This document shows, piece after piece, positions 43,769 through 52,996 of a DNA stretch of 64,000 nucleotides. This DNA is from Hyphomicrobiales bacterium. GTDB taxonomy: Bacteria; Pseudomonadota; Alphaproteobacteria; Rhizobiales; Rhizobiaceae. The position numbers were made by a program, and so were the translations under genes. The number at the start of each line of letters is the position of its first letter. Positions within the stretch are counted from its first letter, which is position 1. The DNA lies in assembly GCA_900469625.1 (NCBI GenBank), contig UBXV01000002.1:186001-250000 (forward strand), written 5' to 3'. The notes under the pieces are model-generated. The model made no database searches, was not told the DNA's origin, and saw only the letters and a list, made by a program, of their open reading frames with translations.

Positions 43769-46700
43769 TGGTCGTTGTCTGCTTCAGGAAGGCGTCGTAG
43801 CCGGCGAGGTCGAAGGCCTGGACGTAGTTGCGGGCCGCCGCCACGAAGGGCTGATGTTGCGGTTCCAGCGCGATTTCGGCGAGCTTGGCCTCGATACCTC
43901 TGACGTAGCCGATCTCGCCGAGCCGGATCAGCTCCTCGACATGGTGCCCGTCGGGCAGCGGCATGGTGTCGGCACGGATCGATGCCGGCTCCTCGCGCGC
44001 TTCGTCTTCATGGATCCAGGTGAGCCCGAGCTGTACCGCGAGCTTGTCTGCGAGTTGGCCGACGCCGAAGGGCTTGGCCAACGTGTCGTTGTGACCGGCA
44101 TAGGCGCTGGTCCCCGAACCGTCGCCAATATTGGCCGACAGCATGATGATCGGTGCCATCTGGCCGTCCCGACGCAATCTGTCGACGAGCTCCCAGCCGT
44201 TCATGTCGGGCATGGAGATGTCGATGAGGAAGATGTCGGGAGCAAGGGTTTCGAGCATCTCGAGACAATGGCTGCCGCTTTCGGCCGCAAGCACGGTGAA
44301 GTCCATGGGGCTGAGAATTTCGTGCATCAGGTTGCGATGGTCGGCGTTGTCGTCGACGACCATGATCGTGCGGCGCGGGCCGGGATAGGAGGTGACCCGG
44401 CGCAGGGCGGCAGGGGGTGCCGGCCGGTCGACGGCCGACAGCATCAGGCGTACCCGGAATGCCGTGCCCGTGCCCGGCTGACTGGTCACGGATACTTCGC
44501 CGCCGAGCGTTTGCGTCAGCAGCCGGGTGATGGTCAGGCCGAGGCCGAGGCCTGGCATGCTGCCGAGGTGCTCCGCTTCGCCGCGCTGGAACGGATCAAA
44601 GATGCGCGGGAGATCCTTCTCGGCGATGCCGCGACCGGTGTCGGCGATGGTAAATGTCGCAACCTGGCTGCGATAATCGACGTCGAACCGGATCTCTCCG
44701 CGCTCCGTAAATTTCAGGGCGTTGGAGAGCAGGTTGACGAGGATCTGGCGCAGGCGCTTTTCGTCGGATTTGACGTAGCGCGGCAGGCTGGACGCCCGAC
44801 GATGCAGGAAGGCGATGCCCTTTGCCTGTGCCTGCGGACGGAACATCTCGACCACCTGGTCGAGGAAGTCGAAAATGTTGATCTCGTTGGAATAAACCTG
44901 CAGCTTGCCGGCCTCGATCTTCGAGATGTCGAGCAGTCCATCGATGAGGCCGGAAAGATGGTCGGCACTGCGCTTGATGACCTTGATGGCGCCCTGGCGC
45001 GCAGGCGGGATCGTGTCATCGCGCTCGAGCACCTGGGCGTAGCCGAGCACGGCGTTGAGCGGCGTGCGCAGTTCGTGGCTGAGGCCAACGACATAGCGGC
45101 TCTTGGCGCGGTTGGCCGCCTCCGCGGTCTCCTTGGCCTGCTGCAGGGCGGCATCGGTCTTCTTGTGCGCGGCGATTTCCTTCAGGAGCAGGGTGTTCTG
45201 CCGCGACGATTCTTCTTCCGCGACGACCCGGCTATCGTGGGCGAGCACGTAGAACCAGCAGACGATGCCGGCGAGCACGGCAAAGACGAAGAAGACAACG
45301 GCAATGGTTCGCTCGACGACGGCAGCCGTCTCCGGCGACGCGTTGCCGGTCTGGTGCGCGATCATCGCCAGGATGAGGCCGATACCCGCGATCGAGAGCA
45401 TGGCCGAGATGGCGTAGCGGCCGAGCCGTGTCGAGAGTTTCGCCGTTATCGCTTCTGGAAGCAGCGTGTGGGCGACCGTTGCGATCTGTGCGTTGAAGCG
45501 AGCCTTCGGCTTGCACATGTCGTGGCAGCGGCTGTCGAGCGAACAGCAAAGTGAACAGATCGGTGCCGCATAGGCCGGGCACCAGGCCATGTCCTCCGGC
45601 TCGAACGGGTGTTCGCAGATCGAGCAGGTGATCTCGCTCTGGGCGGCCCAGCTTCTTCTCGGCTTGCGGGCGAGGTAATATTTGCCGCCCGTTGCCCAGG
45701 CGATCAGTGGCGATGCGACGAAAGCGATGACGAGGGCGATATAGGGCGCAAGCGAAGCGGCGATGGTGCCGAAGGCCCCGAAATGGGCCGCCAGCGCGAT
45801 CGTTGCCGAAAGCGCCATGGCGCCGAGGCCGACCGGATTGATGTCGTAGAGATGAGCGCGCTTGAACTCGATGCCCGGAGGCGACAGGCCGAGCGGCTTG
45901 TTGACGAAGAGGTCGGCCGAAATCGTGCAAAGCCAGGCCATGGCGATGATCGAGAACACGCCAAGTGTCTCCTCGAGCAGGCGGTAGATGCCGAGTTCCA
46001 TCAACAGCAGCGCGATCGCCACGTTGAACACCAGCCAGACGACGCGGCCGGGATGGCTATGGGTCAGGCGCGAGAAGAAGTTGGACCAGGCCAGCGACCC
46101 GGCATAGGCGTTCATCACGTTGATCTTCAGCTGCGAGACGACGACGAAGGCGACCATCATCATGAGGGCTGCGGTGTCTGACGGGACCATGTAGCCGAAG
46201 GCCGTGTAGTACATCTGCGCCGGGTCTGCTGCGCGCGTCGAGGGAATGCCGGAGGAGAGTGCCAGCACGACGAGAAAAGAGCCGGCCAGCAGCTTCGGCG
46301 CCCCGACCAGCACCCAGCCGGAGCCGGCCAGGAAGACGGCAGCGCGATGATGCAGCTTGCGCTGGCCGTCTGGCGGCAGGAAGCGAAGGAAGTCGACCTG
46401 TTCGCCGATCTGCGCCATCAGCGCGAAGATCACCGCTGAAGCTGCGCCGAACTCTATCAAATCGAAGGGAGCGAGCGTGCCCGGCGGGCCGGAGGCGTGG
46501 TGGATTCCGGAATAGGCAAGCCAGATGCCGACCTTCTCCCAATCGGCAAAGGCGATGAAGACGAAGGGCAGGATATTGAGCACGATCCAGAACGGCTGGG
46601 TGATCAGTTGAAACTTGCTGATCAGACGTACGCCATGGGTGACGAGCGGGATGACGACGACGGCGCTGACGATGTAGCCGATCCAGAGCGGCATGCCGAG

Positions 46701-47132
46701 CGCCAGCTCGAGCGCCCCTGACATGATCGAAGCCTCGATTGCAAACAGGATGAAGGTGAAGCTGGCATAGATCAGCGACGTCAGCGTCGAGCCGATATAG
46801 CCGAAGCTGGCGCCGCGCGTCAGAAGGTCGATGTCGACGCCATGGCGTATGGCGTAGCGGCTGATCGGCAGCCCGACCGTCAGGATCATCAGGCTGGCGA
46901 TCAGAATGGCAACGATGGCGTTGGTCGTGCCGTAGGACATGGTGATCGCGCCACCGATGGCTTCGAGCGCCAGAAACGAGATCGCCCCGATTGCTGTCTG
47001 CGAGATGCGCTCGGAGGAGAAGCGCCGCGCGCTTTTGGCGGTGAAGCGCAGGGCATAGTCTTCAAGCGTCTGGTCGGCGACCCAGCGGTTGTATTCGCGT
47101 CGAACGGGAATGATGCGCTGGCGTGCCGCCAT
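43746..47132 (-). CDS. NCS1-type permease fused to a hybrid histidine kinase
   Basis: A 1128-residue fusion. Residues about 1-495 are an integral membrane transporter of the NCS1 (purine/cytosine/allantoin) type with about 12 helices (SYGTTNAIVAILIASLMILT and GVDIDLLTRGASFGYIGSTL are typical). Residues about 502-540 hold a Cys-rich segment (CSICEHPFEPEDMAWC, CSLCCSLDSRCHDMC) that could bind zinc or a cluster. Two more helices lie near 575-640. The kinase follows: His686 in GLSHELRTPLNAVLGYAQVL, HATPase about 790-910, and a receiver with Asp971 (IFLIDISMPDMNG). A tail of about 80 residues ends the chain. It overlaps the LuxR-type regulator by 23 bases. A role as a transporter-sensor is inference. 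Confidence 0.88.
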   Translation of the reverse strand: MAARQRIIPVRREYNRWVADQTLEDYALRFTAKSARRFSSERISQTAIGAISFLALEAIGGAITMSYGTTNAIVAILIASLMILTVGLPISRYAIRHGVDIDLLTRGASFGYIGSTLTSLIYASFTFILFAIEASIMSGALELALGMPLWIGYIVSAVVVIPLVTHGVRLISKFQLITQPFWIVLNILPFVFIAFADWEKVGIWLAYSGIHHASGPPGTLAPFDLIEFGAASAVIFALMAQIGEQVDFLRFLPPDGQRKLHHRAAVFLAGSGWVLVGAPKLLAGSFLVVLALSSGIPSTRAADPAQMYYTAFGYMVPSDTAALMMMVAFVVVSQLKINVMNAYAGSLAWSNFFSRLTHSHPGRVVWLVFNVAIALLLMELGIYRLLEETLGVFSIIAMAWLCTISADLFVNKPLGLSPPGIEFKRAHLYDINPVGLGAMALSATIALAAHFGAFGTIAASLAPYIALVIAFVASPLIAWATGGKYYLARKPRRSWAAQSEITCSICEHPFEPEDMAWCPAYAAPICSLCCSLDSRCHDMCKPKARFNAQIATVAHTLLPEAITAKLSTRLGRYAISAMLSIAGIGLILAMIAHQTGNASPETAAVVERTIAVVFFVFAVLAGIVCWFYVLAHDSRVVAEEESSRQNTLLLKEIAAHKKTDAALQQAKETAEAANRAKSRYVVGLSHELRTPLNAVLGYAQVLERDDTIPPARQGAIKVIKRSADHLSGLIDGLLDISKIEAGKLQVYSNEINIFDFLDQVVEMFRPQAQAKGIAFLHRRASSLPRYVKSDEKRLRQILVNLLSNALKFTERGEIRFDVDYRSQVATFTIADTGRGIAEKDLPRIFDPFQRGEAEHLGSMPGLGLGLTITRLLTQTLGGEVSVTSQPGTGTAFRVRLMLSAVDRPAPPAALRRVTSYPGPRRTIMVVDDNADHRNLMHEILSPMDFTVLAAESGSHCLEMLETLAPDIFLIDISMPDMNGWELVDRLRRDGQMAPIIMLSANIGDGSGTSAYAGHNDTLAKPFGVGQLADKLAVQLGLTWIHEDEAREEPASIRADTMPLPDGHHVEELIRLGEIGYVRGIEAKLAEIALEPQHQPFVAAARNYVQAFDLAGYDAFLKQTTTNGAAPRG

Positions 47133-47245
47133 GTTGCCTCGTCATCTCTCGCATTGCTGGCGGGTCAATGCCTATTTTCACGGCACTGGAATTCTATGCG
47201 TGAAATTTATGCAGTGCGGAGATGGCGAAAGCAAGCGTGAAAGGA

Positions 47246-47677
47246 TCAGCCGCTGACAGTCGTCGTGTCGACGACGACAAAATCGTGGGTGATCGTCGCG
47301 GACTTGGCGAGCATCGCCGACGCTGAGCAGTATTTTTCGAGCGAGAGGGCGACCGCGCGCTCGACCTTCTTCTCCGAGAGGCCGCGGCCCTTCACGACGA
47401 AATGCATATGAATTCGGGTAAAGACCTTGGGGTCTTCCTCGGCGCGATCGGCATCGAGTTCCACGGAGCAATCCTCGACCGGCTCGCGGCCCTTTTCGAG
47501 AATATGCACCACGTCGTAGGCCGAGCAGCCGCCGGCGCCGATCAGCATCAGTTCCATCGGGCTCGGGCCGGGCGTCTTGCCTTCCGGGCCGGAGGCTGTT
47601 CCCAGAACGATCTTGTGACCGCTGCCGGATTCGCCGACGAATGTCCGCTCTTCAACCCACTTGATACGTGCCTTCAT
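47246..47677 (-). CDS. OsmC-family protein
   Basis: A 143-residue protein of the OsmC/Ohr superfamily, YhfA-like branch. The two family cysteines are present: Cys51 in GAGGCSAYDVVHIL and Cys117 in LEKYCSASAML, spaced as in thiol peroxidases of this fold. It could reduce organic peroxides as a cytoplasmic dimer. It is 113 bases upstream of the permease-kinase on the same strand and divergent from urtA. Nothing links it directly to urea use. Confidence 0.85.
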   Translation of the reverse strand: MKARIKWVEERTFVGESGSGHKIVLGTASGPEGKTPGPSPMELMLIGAGGCSAYDVVHILEKGREPVEDCSVELDADRAEEDPKVFTRIHMHFVVKGRGLSEKKVERAVALSLEKYCSASAMLAKSATITHDFVVVDTTTVSG

Positions 47678-47941
47678 GATCTCTCACCTGTCTCGATATC
47701 CCTGTCGCGGCCGATTGGCCGTCGAAGACCCTCAATAGCCGGAAACAGCATCGCGCGGCCAGTCCGGCGCGCGGATTTCGATGCCATCAGTCATGGCGCC
47801 TTGGGTGCTTCCACTTTGCCCCCTCGGCCTACGTAGAATGACGTATGTGCAGTGCAACAGGACTGGCGGATGATCCCTCAAGCAACGGTCAAAAGGAACG
47901 ACGCCTCGTTGCGGCGACCAGAACGAGAGGGGTTCAATCAG
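47678..47941. other. Divergent region between osmC-like gene and urtA
   Basis: No gene is seen here. The urtA promoter should lie in this region. I searched by eye for a sigma-54 promoter, as expected for nitrogen control, and found no good match. Confidence 0.35.
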
Positions 47942-49234
47942 ATGAATATCAGGGCACGCATCACCGGCGCATTCCTGGCAACGGTCCTGTCGACCACGGC
48001 CTTCAATGGCGCCTTTGCCGCCGACGACACGATCAAGGTCGGCATTCTGCATTCGCTTTCGGGCACCATGGCGATTTCCGAGACGACGCTCAAGGACGCC
48101 ATGCTGATGCTCATCGACGAGCAGAACAAGAAGGGCGGCCTGCTCGGCAAGAAGCTCGAAGCCGTCGTCGTCGATCCCGCCTCCGACTGGCCGCTGTTTG
48201 CCGAAAAGGCACGCGAGCTCGTTTCCGTCGACAAGGTCTCGGCCGTGTTCGGCTGCTGGACGTCGGTGTCGCGCAAATCCGTCCTGCCTGTTTTCGAGGA
48301 GCTGAATTCGATCCTCTTCTACCCGGTGCAGTATGAGGGCGAGGAAAGCCAGCGCAACGTCTTCTACACCGGTGCCGCGCCGAACCAGCAGGCCGTTCCG
48401 GCGGTCGACTACCTGATGGAAAACGAAAGCGTTGAGCGCTGGGTGCTGGCCGGCACCGACTATGTCTATCCGCGCACGACCAACAAGATCCTCGAAGCTT
48501 ATCTGATCTCCAAGGGCGTGAAGCCCGAAGACATCATGATCAACTACACGCCGTTCGGCCATTCCGACTGGCAGACGATCGTCTCCGACATCAAGAAGTT
48601 CGGCTCGGCCGGCAAGAAGACGGCCGTCGTCTCGACCATCAACGGCGACGCCAACGTGCCGTTCTACAAGGAACTGGCAAACCAGGGCGTCAAGGCTGAG
48701 GATATCCCGGTTGTCGCCTTCTCCGTCGGCGAAGAGGAACTCGCCGGTCTCGACACGACGCCGCTCGTCGGCCACCTCGCTGCGTGGAACTACTTCCAGT
48801 CGGTCGACACGCCTGCCAATGCCGAGTTCATCAAGACCTGGAAGGCCTATACCAAAAACGACAAGCGCGTCACCAACGACCCGATGGAAGCCCATTACAT
48901 TGGCTTCAACATGTGGCTGAAGGCTGTCGAAAAGGCCGGAACGACCGACACCGACGCCGTGCTCGACGCGATGATCGGCGTTTCGGTTCCCAATCTTTCC
49001 GGCGGCTATTCGACGATGATGCCGAACCACCACATCACCAAGCCGGTGCTGATCGGCGAGATCCAGAGCGATGGCCAGTTCGAGACGGTTTGGGAAACGC
49101 CCGGTCTCGTCGTTGGCGACGAATGGTCAGATTATCTGCCCGATTCCAAGGACCTGATCGCCGATTGGCGCGCGCCGATGTCCTGCGGCAATTTCAATGT
49201 TGCCACCGGCAAGTGCGGCGGTAAGGGCTCCTGA
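47942..49234 (+). CDS. urtA: Urea ABC transporter, periplasmic binding protein
   Basis: A 430-residue secreted binding protein of the amide/urea class. Signal peptide 1-26 (MNIRARITGAFLATVLSTTA, cleavage after AFA), then the mature start DDTIKVGILHSLSGTMAISE, diagnostic for UrtA, and further conserved segments AVFGCWTSVSRKSVLPVFEE and LFYPVQYEGEESQRNVFYTG. The C-terminal SGGYSTMMPNHHITKPVLIG is also typical. ATG 47942 is the sensible start because it begins the signal peptide. It heads urtABCDE. Confidence 0.95.
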   Translation: MNIRARITGAFLATVLSTTAFNGAFAADDTIKVGILHSLSGTMAISETTLKDAMLMLIDEQNKKGGLLGKKLEAVVVDPASDWPLFAEKARELVSVDKVSAVFGCWTSVSRKSVLPVFEELNSILFYPVQYEGEESQRNVFYTGAAPNQQAVPAVDYLMENESVERWVLAGTDYVYPRTTNKILEAYLISKGVKPEDIMINYTPFGHSDWQTIVSDIKKFGSAGKKTAVVSTINGDANVPFYKELANQGVKAEDIPVVAFSVGEEELAGLDTTPLVGHLAAWNYFQSVDTPANAEFIKTWKAYTKNDKRVTNDPMEAHYIGFNMWLKAVEKAGTTDTDAVLDAMIGVSVPNLSGGYSTMMPNHHITKPVLIGEIQSDGQFETVWETPGLVVGDEWSDYLPDSKDLIADWRAPMSCGNFNVATGKCGGKGS

Positions 49235-49421
49235 TTTCATCACCTAGGGATAGTGCCGGATCGAGAGGCCAACCCCTCGTTCCGCTTTGCATAACGAAAC
49301 CATAGGCAGGCATGCTCTTCGCCCGACGCTCCCGTCGGGCGAAGGGATAACGAATTCCAAGCCGCCACGACGGCGCCTCCTTGCGCTTGCCGCAGGCGCG
49401 CCAGATCCAAGCGAGAGGGCG

Positions 49422-51038
49422 ATGTACCGCATTCTGCAAACCCTGTTGATCACCCTTTGCCTGCTGGTGTCAGTCCATGTCACCGGCCTGCGCGCAGCGG
49501 ACGATCTCGCAGCCCTGGTTGCCACGCTCGGGACGGCCAAACTGTCCGAGCTCGACGACCGCATCGACGCGCTTGCCAGGAGCGGCGATGCGCGGGTCAT
49601 CCCGGTGCTCGAAGCGCTTGGCGAAGGCAATCTTTACACCCGCAAGGCCGACGGCAGCGTCTTTCTCACCACGGAAAAGGGCGCGAGCCTCGTTCTCCTC
49701 GACCCGTTGAGCGGCGCCGAGATCGGCGAGGCTGCCAAGGGCGACATCCAGAAGATCAAGGTCAACAATTCAGTCCGTCGCGCGGTTCGAAGCGCGCTCA
49801 GCGGGCTTACGCTTTTCAGCACGGATACGAGTGCAAGATTGAAGGCAGCGCAATCCATGCGCCAGACGCCGAATGCCGACGCGCTCGAAGCGATCGAGAC
49901 GGCGCTCGCCGCCGAAAAGGATGCCACGGTGCGCAAGACCCTCGACGAGGCGCGCGCCGTCACACTTCTCATCTCCGACCGCTCCGACGACGACAAGCGC
50001 GCCGCGATCAAGACCCTGGCCGAAAGCGGCGGCCGCGAGGCTCTCGGCGTGCTGACATCGGCGCTGTCTTCGGCGGATGCCAGCCTGAAACCCGATATCG
50101 AAGCGGCGCTGCAGCAGATCGAGCAGGCGCAGGTCTTCTGGAACGCCGGCCAGAACGTCTGGTACGGGCTTTCGCTCGGCTCGGTGCTGTTGCTTGCGGC
50201 GATCGGCCTTGCCATCACCTTCGGCGTCATGGGCATCATCAACATGGCGCACGGCGAGATGGTGATGCTCGGCGCCTATACGACGTTCATCGTCCAGGAC
50301 GTCATCCGTACGTCCTATCCGGTGCTGTTCGACTGGTCGCTGGCGATCGCTCTGCCGCTCGCCTTTCTCGTCACAGGGATCATCGGCCTTGCCATCGAGC
50401 GCAGCGTCATCCGCTTTCTCTATGGCCGCCCGCTCGAAACGCTGCTCGCTACCTGGGGCATTTCCTTGATCCTGCAGCAGTCGGTCCGCTCCATCTTCGG
50501 GCCGACCAACCGCGAGGTCGGCAATCCCTCCTGGATGGCCGGCGCCTTCGAGCTCGGCGGTCTGACGATCACCTGGAACAGGATGTGGATCATCGTCTTT
50601 GCGCTGGCCGTCTTCGCTGCGCTTCTGTTCCTGCTCAAAAGAACATCGATGGGCCTCAAGATGCGCGCCGTCACGCAGAACCGCCGCATGGCGTCGTCCA
50701 TGGGCATTCGCACGCCCTTGGTCGATGCGCTGACCTTTGCGCTCGGCTCGGGGATTGCCGGCATGGCCGGCGTGGCGCTGTCGCAGATCGACAATGTCTC
50801 GCCCAATCTCGGCCAGGGCTACATCATCGACAGCTTCATGGTCGTCGTCTTCGGCGGCGTCGGCAATCTCTGGGGCACGCTGGTCGGTGCATTTTCGCTG
50901 GGCATCCTCAATAAGTTCCTCGAACCCTATGCCGGCGCCGTTCTCGGCAAGATCCTGGTCCTCGTGCTCATCATCCTCTTCATCCAGAAGAAGCCGCGTG
51001 GGCTCTTCGCGCTAAAGGGAAGGGCGGTGGAAGCATGA
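49422..51038 (+). CDS. urtB: Urea ABC transporter, permease UrtB
   Basis: A 538-residue protein. After a signal sequence (MYRILQTLLITLCLLVSVHV), residues about 25-235 form a soluble, probably periplasmic, helical region. The permease proper (about 240-535) resembles LivH with GVMGIINMAHGEMVMLGAYT and VVVFGGVGNLWGTLVGAFSL. The long N-terminal extension is usual in proteobacterial UrtB. ATG 49422 follows GAGAGGG, and an upstream in-frame ATG at 49287 lacks a signal peptide. The stop overlaps the urtC start by four bases. Confidence 0.92.
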   Translation: MYRILQTLLITLCLLVSVHVTGLRAADDLAALVATLGTAKLSELDDRIDALARSGDARVIPVLEALGEGNLYTRKADGSVFLTTEKGASLVLLDPLSGAEIGEAAKGDIQKIKVNNSVRRAVRSALSGLTLFSTDTSARLKAAQSMRQTPNADALEAIETALAAEKDATVRKTLDEARAVTLLISDRSDDDKRAAIKTLAESGGREALGVLTSALSSADASLKPDIEAALQQIEQAQVFWNAGQNVWYGLSLGSVLLLAAIGLAITFGVMGIINMAHGEMVMLGAYTTFIVQDVIRTSYPVLFDWSLAIALPLAFLVTGIIGLAIERSVIRFLYGRPLETLLATWGISLILQQSVRSIFGPTNREVGNPSWMAGAFELGGLTITWNRMWIIVFALAVFAALLFLLKRTSMGLKMRAVTQNRRMASSMGIRTPLVDALTFALGSGIAGMAGVALSQIDNVSPNLGQGYIIDSFMVVVFGGVGNLWGTLVGAFSLGILNKFLEPYAGAVLGKILVLVLIILFIQKKPRGLFALKGRAVEA

Positions 51039-52186
51039 TCACCTCGTTTCTGTTCAAGAATCTCGACCGCGGTATCATCGTCGTCGTTGCCATCCTGCTC
51101 GGCCTCGCGGTCGCCATTCCCGCGCTCAATCTGCTGACGGCGCCGGATCATCCGTTCCACGTGCCCACCTATCTGGTCTCGCTGTTTGGCAAGTACCTGA
51201 CCTACGCCCTCCTGGCGCTGGCGCTCGATCTCGTCTGGGGCTTCTGCGGCATCCTCTCGCTCGGCCATGCCGCCTTCTTCGCGCTCGGCGGCTATGCCAT
51301 GGGCATGTACCTGATGCGCCAGATCGGCGCGCGCGGCTCCTATGGCAATCCCTTGCTGCCGGACTTCATGGTGTTCCTCAACTGGAAGGAATTGCCCTGG
51401 TTCTGGCAGGGCTTCGACATGTTCTGGTTTGCGGCGCTGATGGTGGTGCTGGTGCCGGGTCTGCTCGCCTTCGTCTTCGGCTGGTTCGCCTTTCGCTCAC
51501 GCGTCAACGGCGTCTACCTCTCGATCATCACCCAGGCGATGACCTATGCGCTGCTGCTCGCCTTCTTCCGCAACGACATGGGTTTCGGCGGCAACAACGG
51601 CCTGACGGATTTCAAGGATATCCTCGGCTTCAACATCCAGGCCCAAACGACGCGGGCTGCCCTTTTTGCCGCCTCAGCCGTCACGCTCGCCTCGTGCCTG
51701 GTGCTGACGACGGCGATCGTGCGCTCGAAATACGGCAAGGTGCTGGTTGCAGTGCGCGACGCCGAAAGCCGCACGCGGTTCCTCGGCTACCGCGTCGAGC
51801 ATATCAAGCTCTTTGCCTTCACCGTCTCGGCGATGATGGCGGGCATTGCCGGCGCGCTCTACGTGCCGCAGGTCGGCATCATCAATCCCGGCGAGTTCGA
51901 GCCCGGCAACTCCATCGAGGTCGTCATCTGGACGGCCGTGGGCGGACGCGGCACGCTGATCGGCCCGATCGTCGGCGCCATCCTCGTCAACGGCGGCAAG
52001 AGCATCTTCACCGCCGCCTTCCCGGAATTCTGGCTGTTTGCGCTCGGCGGGCTCTTTGTCTTCGTCACGCTGTTCTTGCCCAAGGGCGTGGTCGGCACCG
52101 TCAGCGCCTATCTCGCCCGCCGCAAGGCGCAAGGCCGGGCGGCGGATGCCGACAAACTTGTCGCCGAACCCATGGCGGCGGAGTGA
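51035..52186 (+). CDS. urtC: Urea ABC transporter, permease UrtC
   Basis: A 383-residue LivM-type permease with about ten helices. Diagnostic segments are LDLVWGFCGILSLGHAAFFA, LGGYAMGMYLMR and GVYLSIITQAMTYALLLAFF. The EAA-like loop is RDAESRTRFLGYRVEHIKLF, and VVIWTAVGGRGTLIGPIVGA follows. Together with UrtB it forms the membrane channel for urea. It overlaps urtB by four bases (ATGA) and ends five bases before urtD. Confidence 0.93.
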   Translation: MITSFLFKNLDRGIIVVVAILLGLAVAIPALNLLTAPDHPFHVPTYLVSLFGKYLTYALLALALDLVWGFCGILSLGHAAFFALGGYAMGMYLMRQIGARGSYGNPLLPDFMVFLNWKELPWFWQGFDMFWFAALMVVLVPGLLAFVFGWFAFRSRVNGVYLSIITQAMTYALLLAFFRNDMGFGGNNGLTDFKDILGFNIQAQTTRAALFAASAVTLASCLVLTTAIVRSKYGKVLVAVRDAESRTRFLGYRVEHIKLFAFTVSAMMAGIAGALYVPQVGIINPGEFEPGNSIEVVIWTAVGGRGTLIGPIVGAILVNGGKSIFTAAFPEFWLFALGGLFVFVTLFLPKGVVGTVSAYLARRKAQGRAADADKLVAEPMAAE

Positions 52187-52191
52187 TAGCG

Positions 52192-52956
52192 ATGAACCAG
52201 ACGATCAGCCAGACCAAGCCGAAAAGCCTTCTCTATCTCGATGGCGTCTCCGTTTCCTTCGACGGGTTCAAGGCGCTCAATTCACTCTCCTTCGTGATCG
52301 AGCCGGGCGAACTGCGCGCCATCATCGGCCCGAACGGCGCCGGCAAGACGACGATGATGGACATCATCACGGGCAAGACACGGCCGGACGAGGGCCAGGT
52401 TTTCTTCAAGGGCGATATCGACCTCACGCAGCGGGACGAGGCAGAGATCGCCAATCTCGGCATCGGCCGCAAATTCCAGAAGCCGACGGTGTTTGAAAGC
52501 CATACCATCTGGGACAATCTGGAACTGGCGCTCAATCGTCGTCGTGGCGTCTTCCCGACGCTCTTCTACCGGCTGACGGCGGACGACAGGGCGCGCATCG
52601 AGGAGATCCTGTCGACCGTGCGCCTGAGCGCACGCCGCGACGATCTTGCCGCCAACCTCTCGCACGGCCAGAAGCAATGGCTGGAGATCGGCATGCTGCT
52701 CGCGCAGGAACCGGAACTGCTTCTGGTGGACGAACCGGTGGCCGGCATGACCGATGCGGAGACCGCCGAAACGGCAGTCCTGCTGAAGGAGATCGCACGG
52801 ACGCGCTCGGTGGTCGTCGTCGAACACGATATGGGCTTCATCCGCGAGCTTGGCGTCAAGGTCACCTGCCTTGCTGAAGGTTCGGTGCTTGCCGAAGGCT
52901 CGATCGATTTCGTCAGCAGCGATGCCAAGGTGATCGAAAACTATCTCGGCCGCTGA
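52192..52956 (+). CDS. urtD: Urea ABC transporter, ATPase UrtD
   Basis: A 254-residue ATPase of the branched-chain amino acid class. Walker A is GPNGAGKTTMMD (about 44-55), the Q-loop region is RKFQKPTVFESHTIWDNLEL, the signature reads LSHGQKQWLEIGMLLAQEPE and Walker B is LLLVDEPVAGMTDAE. The H-loop is VVVEHDMGFIRELG. LSHGQ in place of LSGGQ is usual for UrtD. ATG 52192 is the only sensible start after the urtC stop. Confidence 0.94.
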   Translation: MNQTISQTKPKSLLYLDGVSVSFDGFKALNSLSFVIEPGELRAIIGPNGAGKTTMMDIITGKTRPDEGQVFFKGDIDLTQRDEAEIANLGIGRKFQKPTVFESHTIWDNLELALNRRRGVFPTLFYRLTADDRARIEEILSTVRLSARRDDLAANLSHGQKQWLEIGMLLAQEPELLLVDEPVAGMTDAETAETAVLLKEIARTRSVVVVEHDMGFIRELGVKVTCLAEGSVLAEGSIDFVSSDAKVIENYLGR

Positions 52957-52996
52957 CCGCGGCTCCACGGCACGCGCAAAGGAAAGGGACGCCTCC

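Noticed and set aside
43854-45554. 566-codon plus-strand frame opposite the permease-kinase
   Set aside because: Shadow of the kinase and receiver region, which carries full catalytic motifs on the minus strand.
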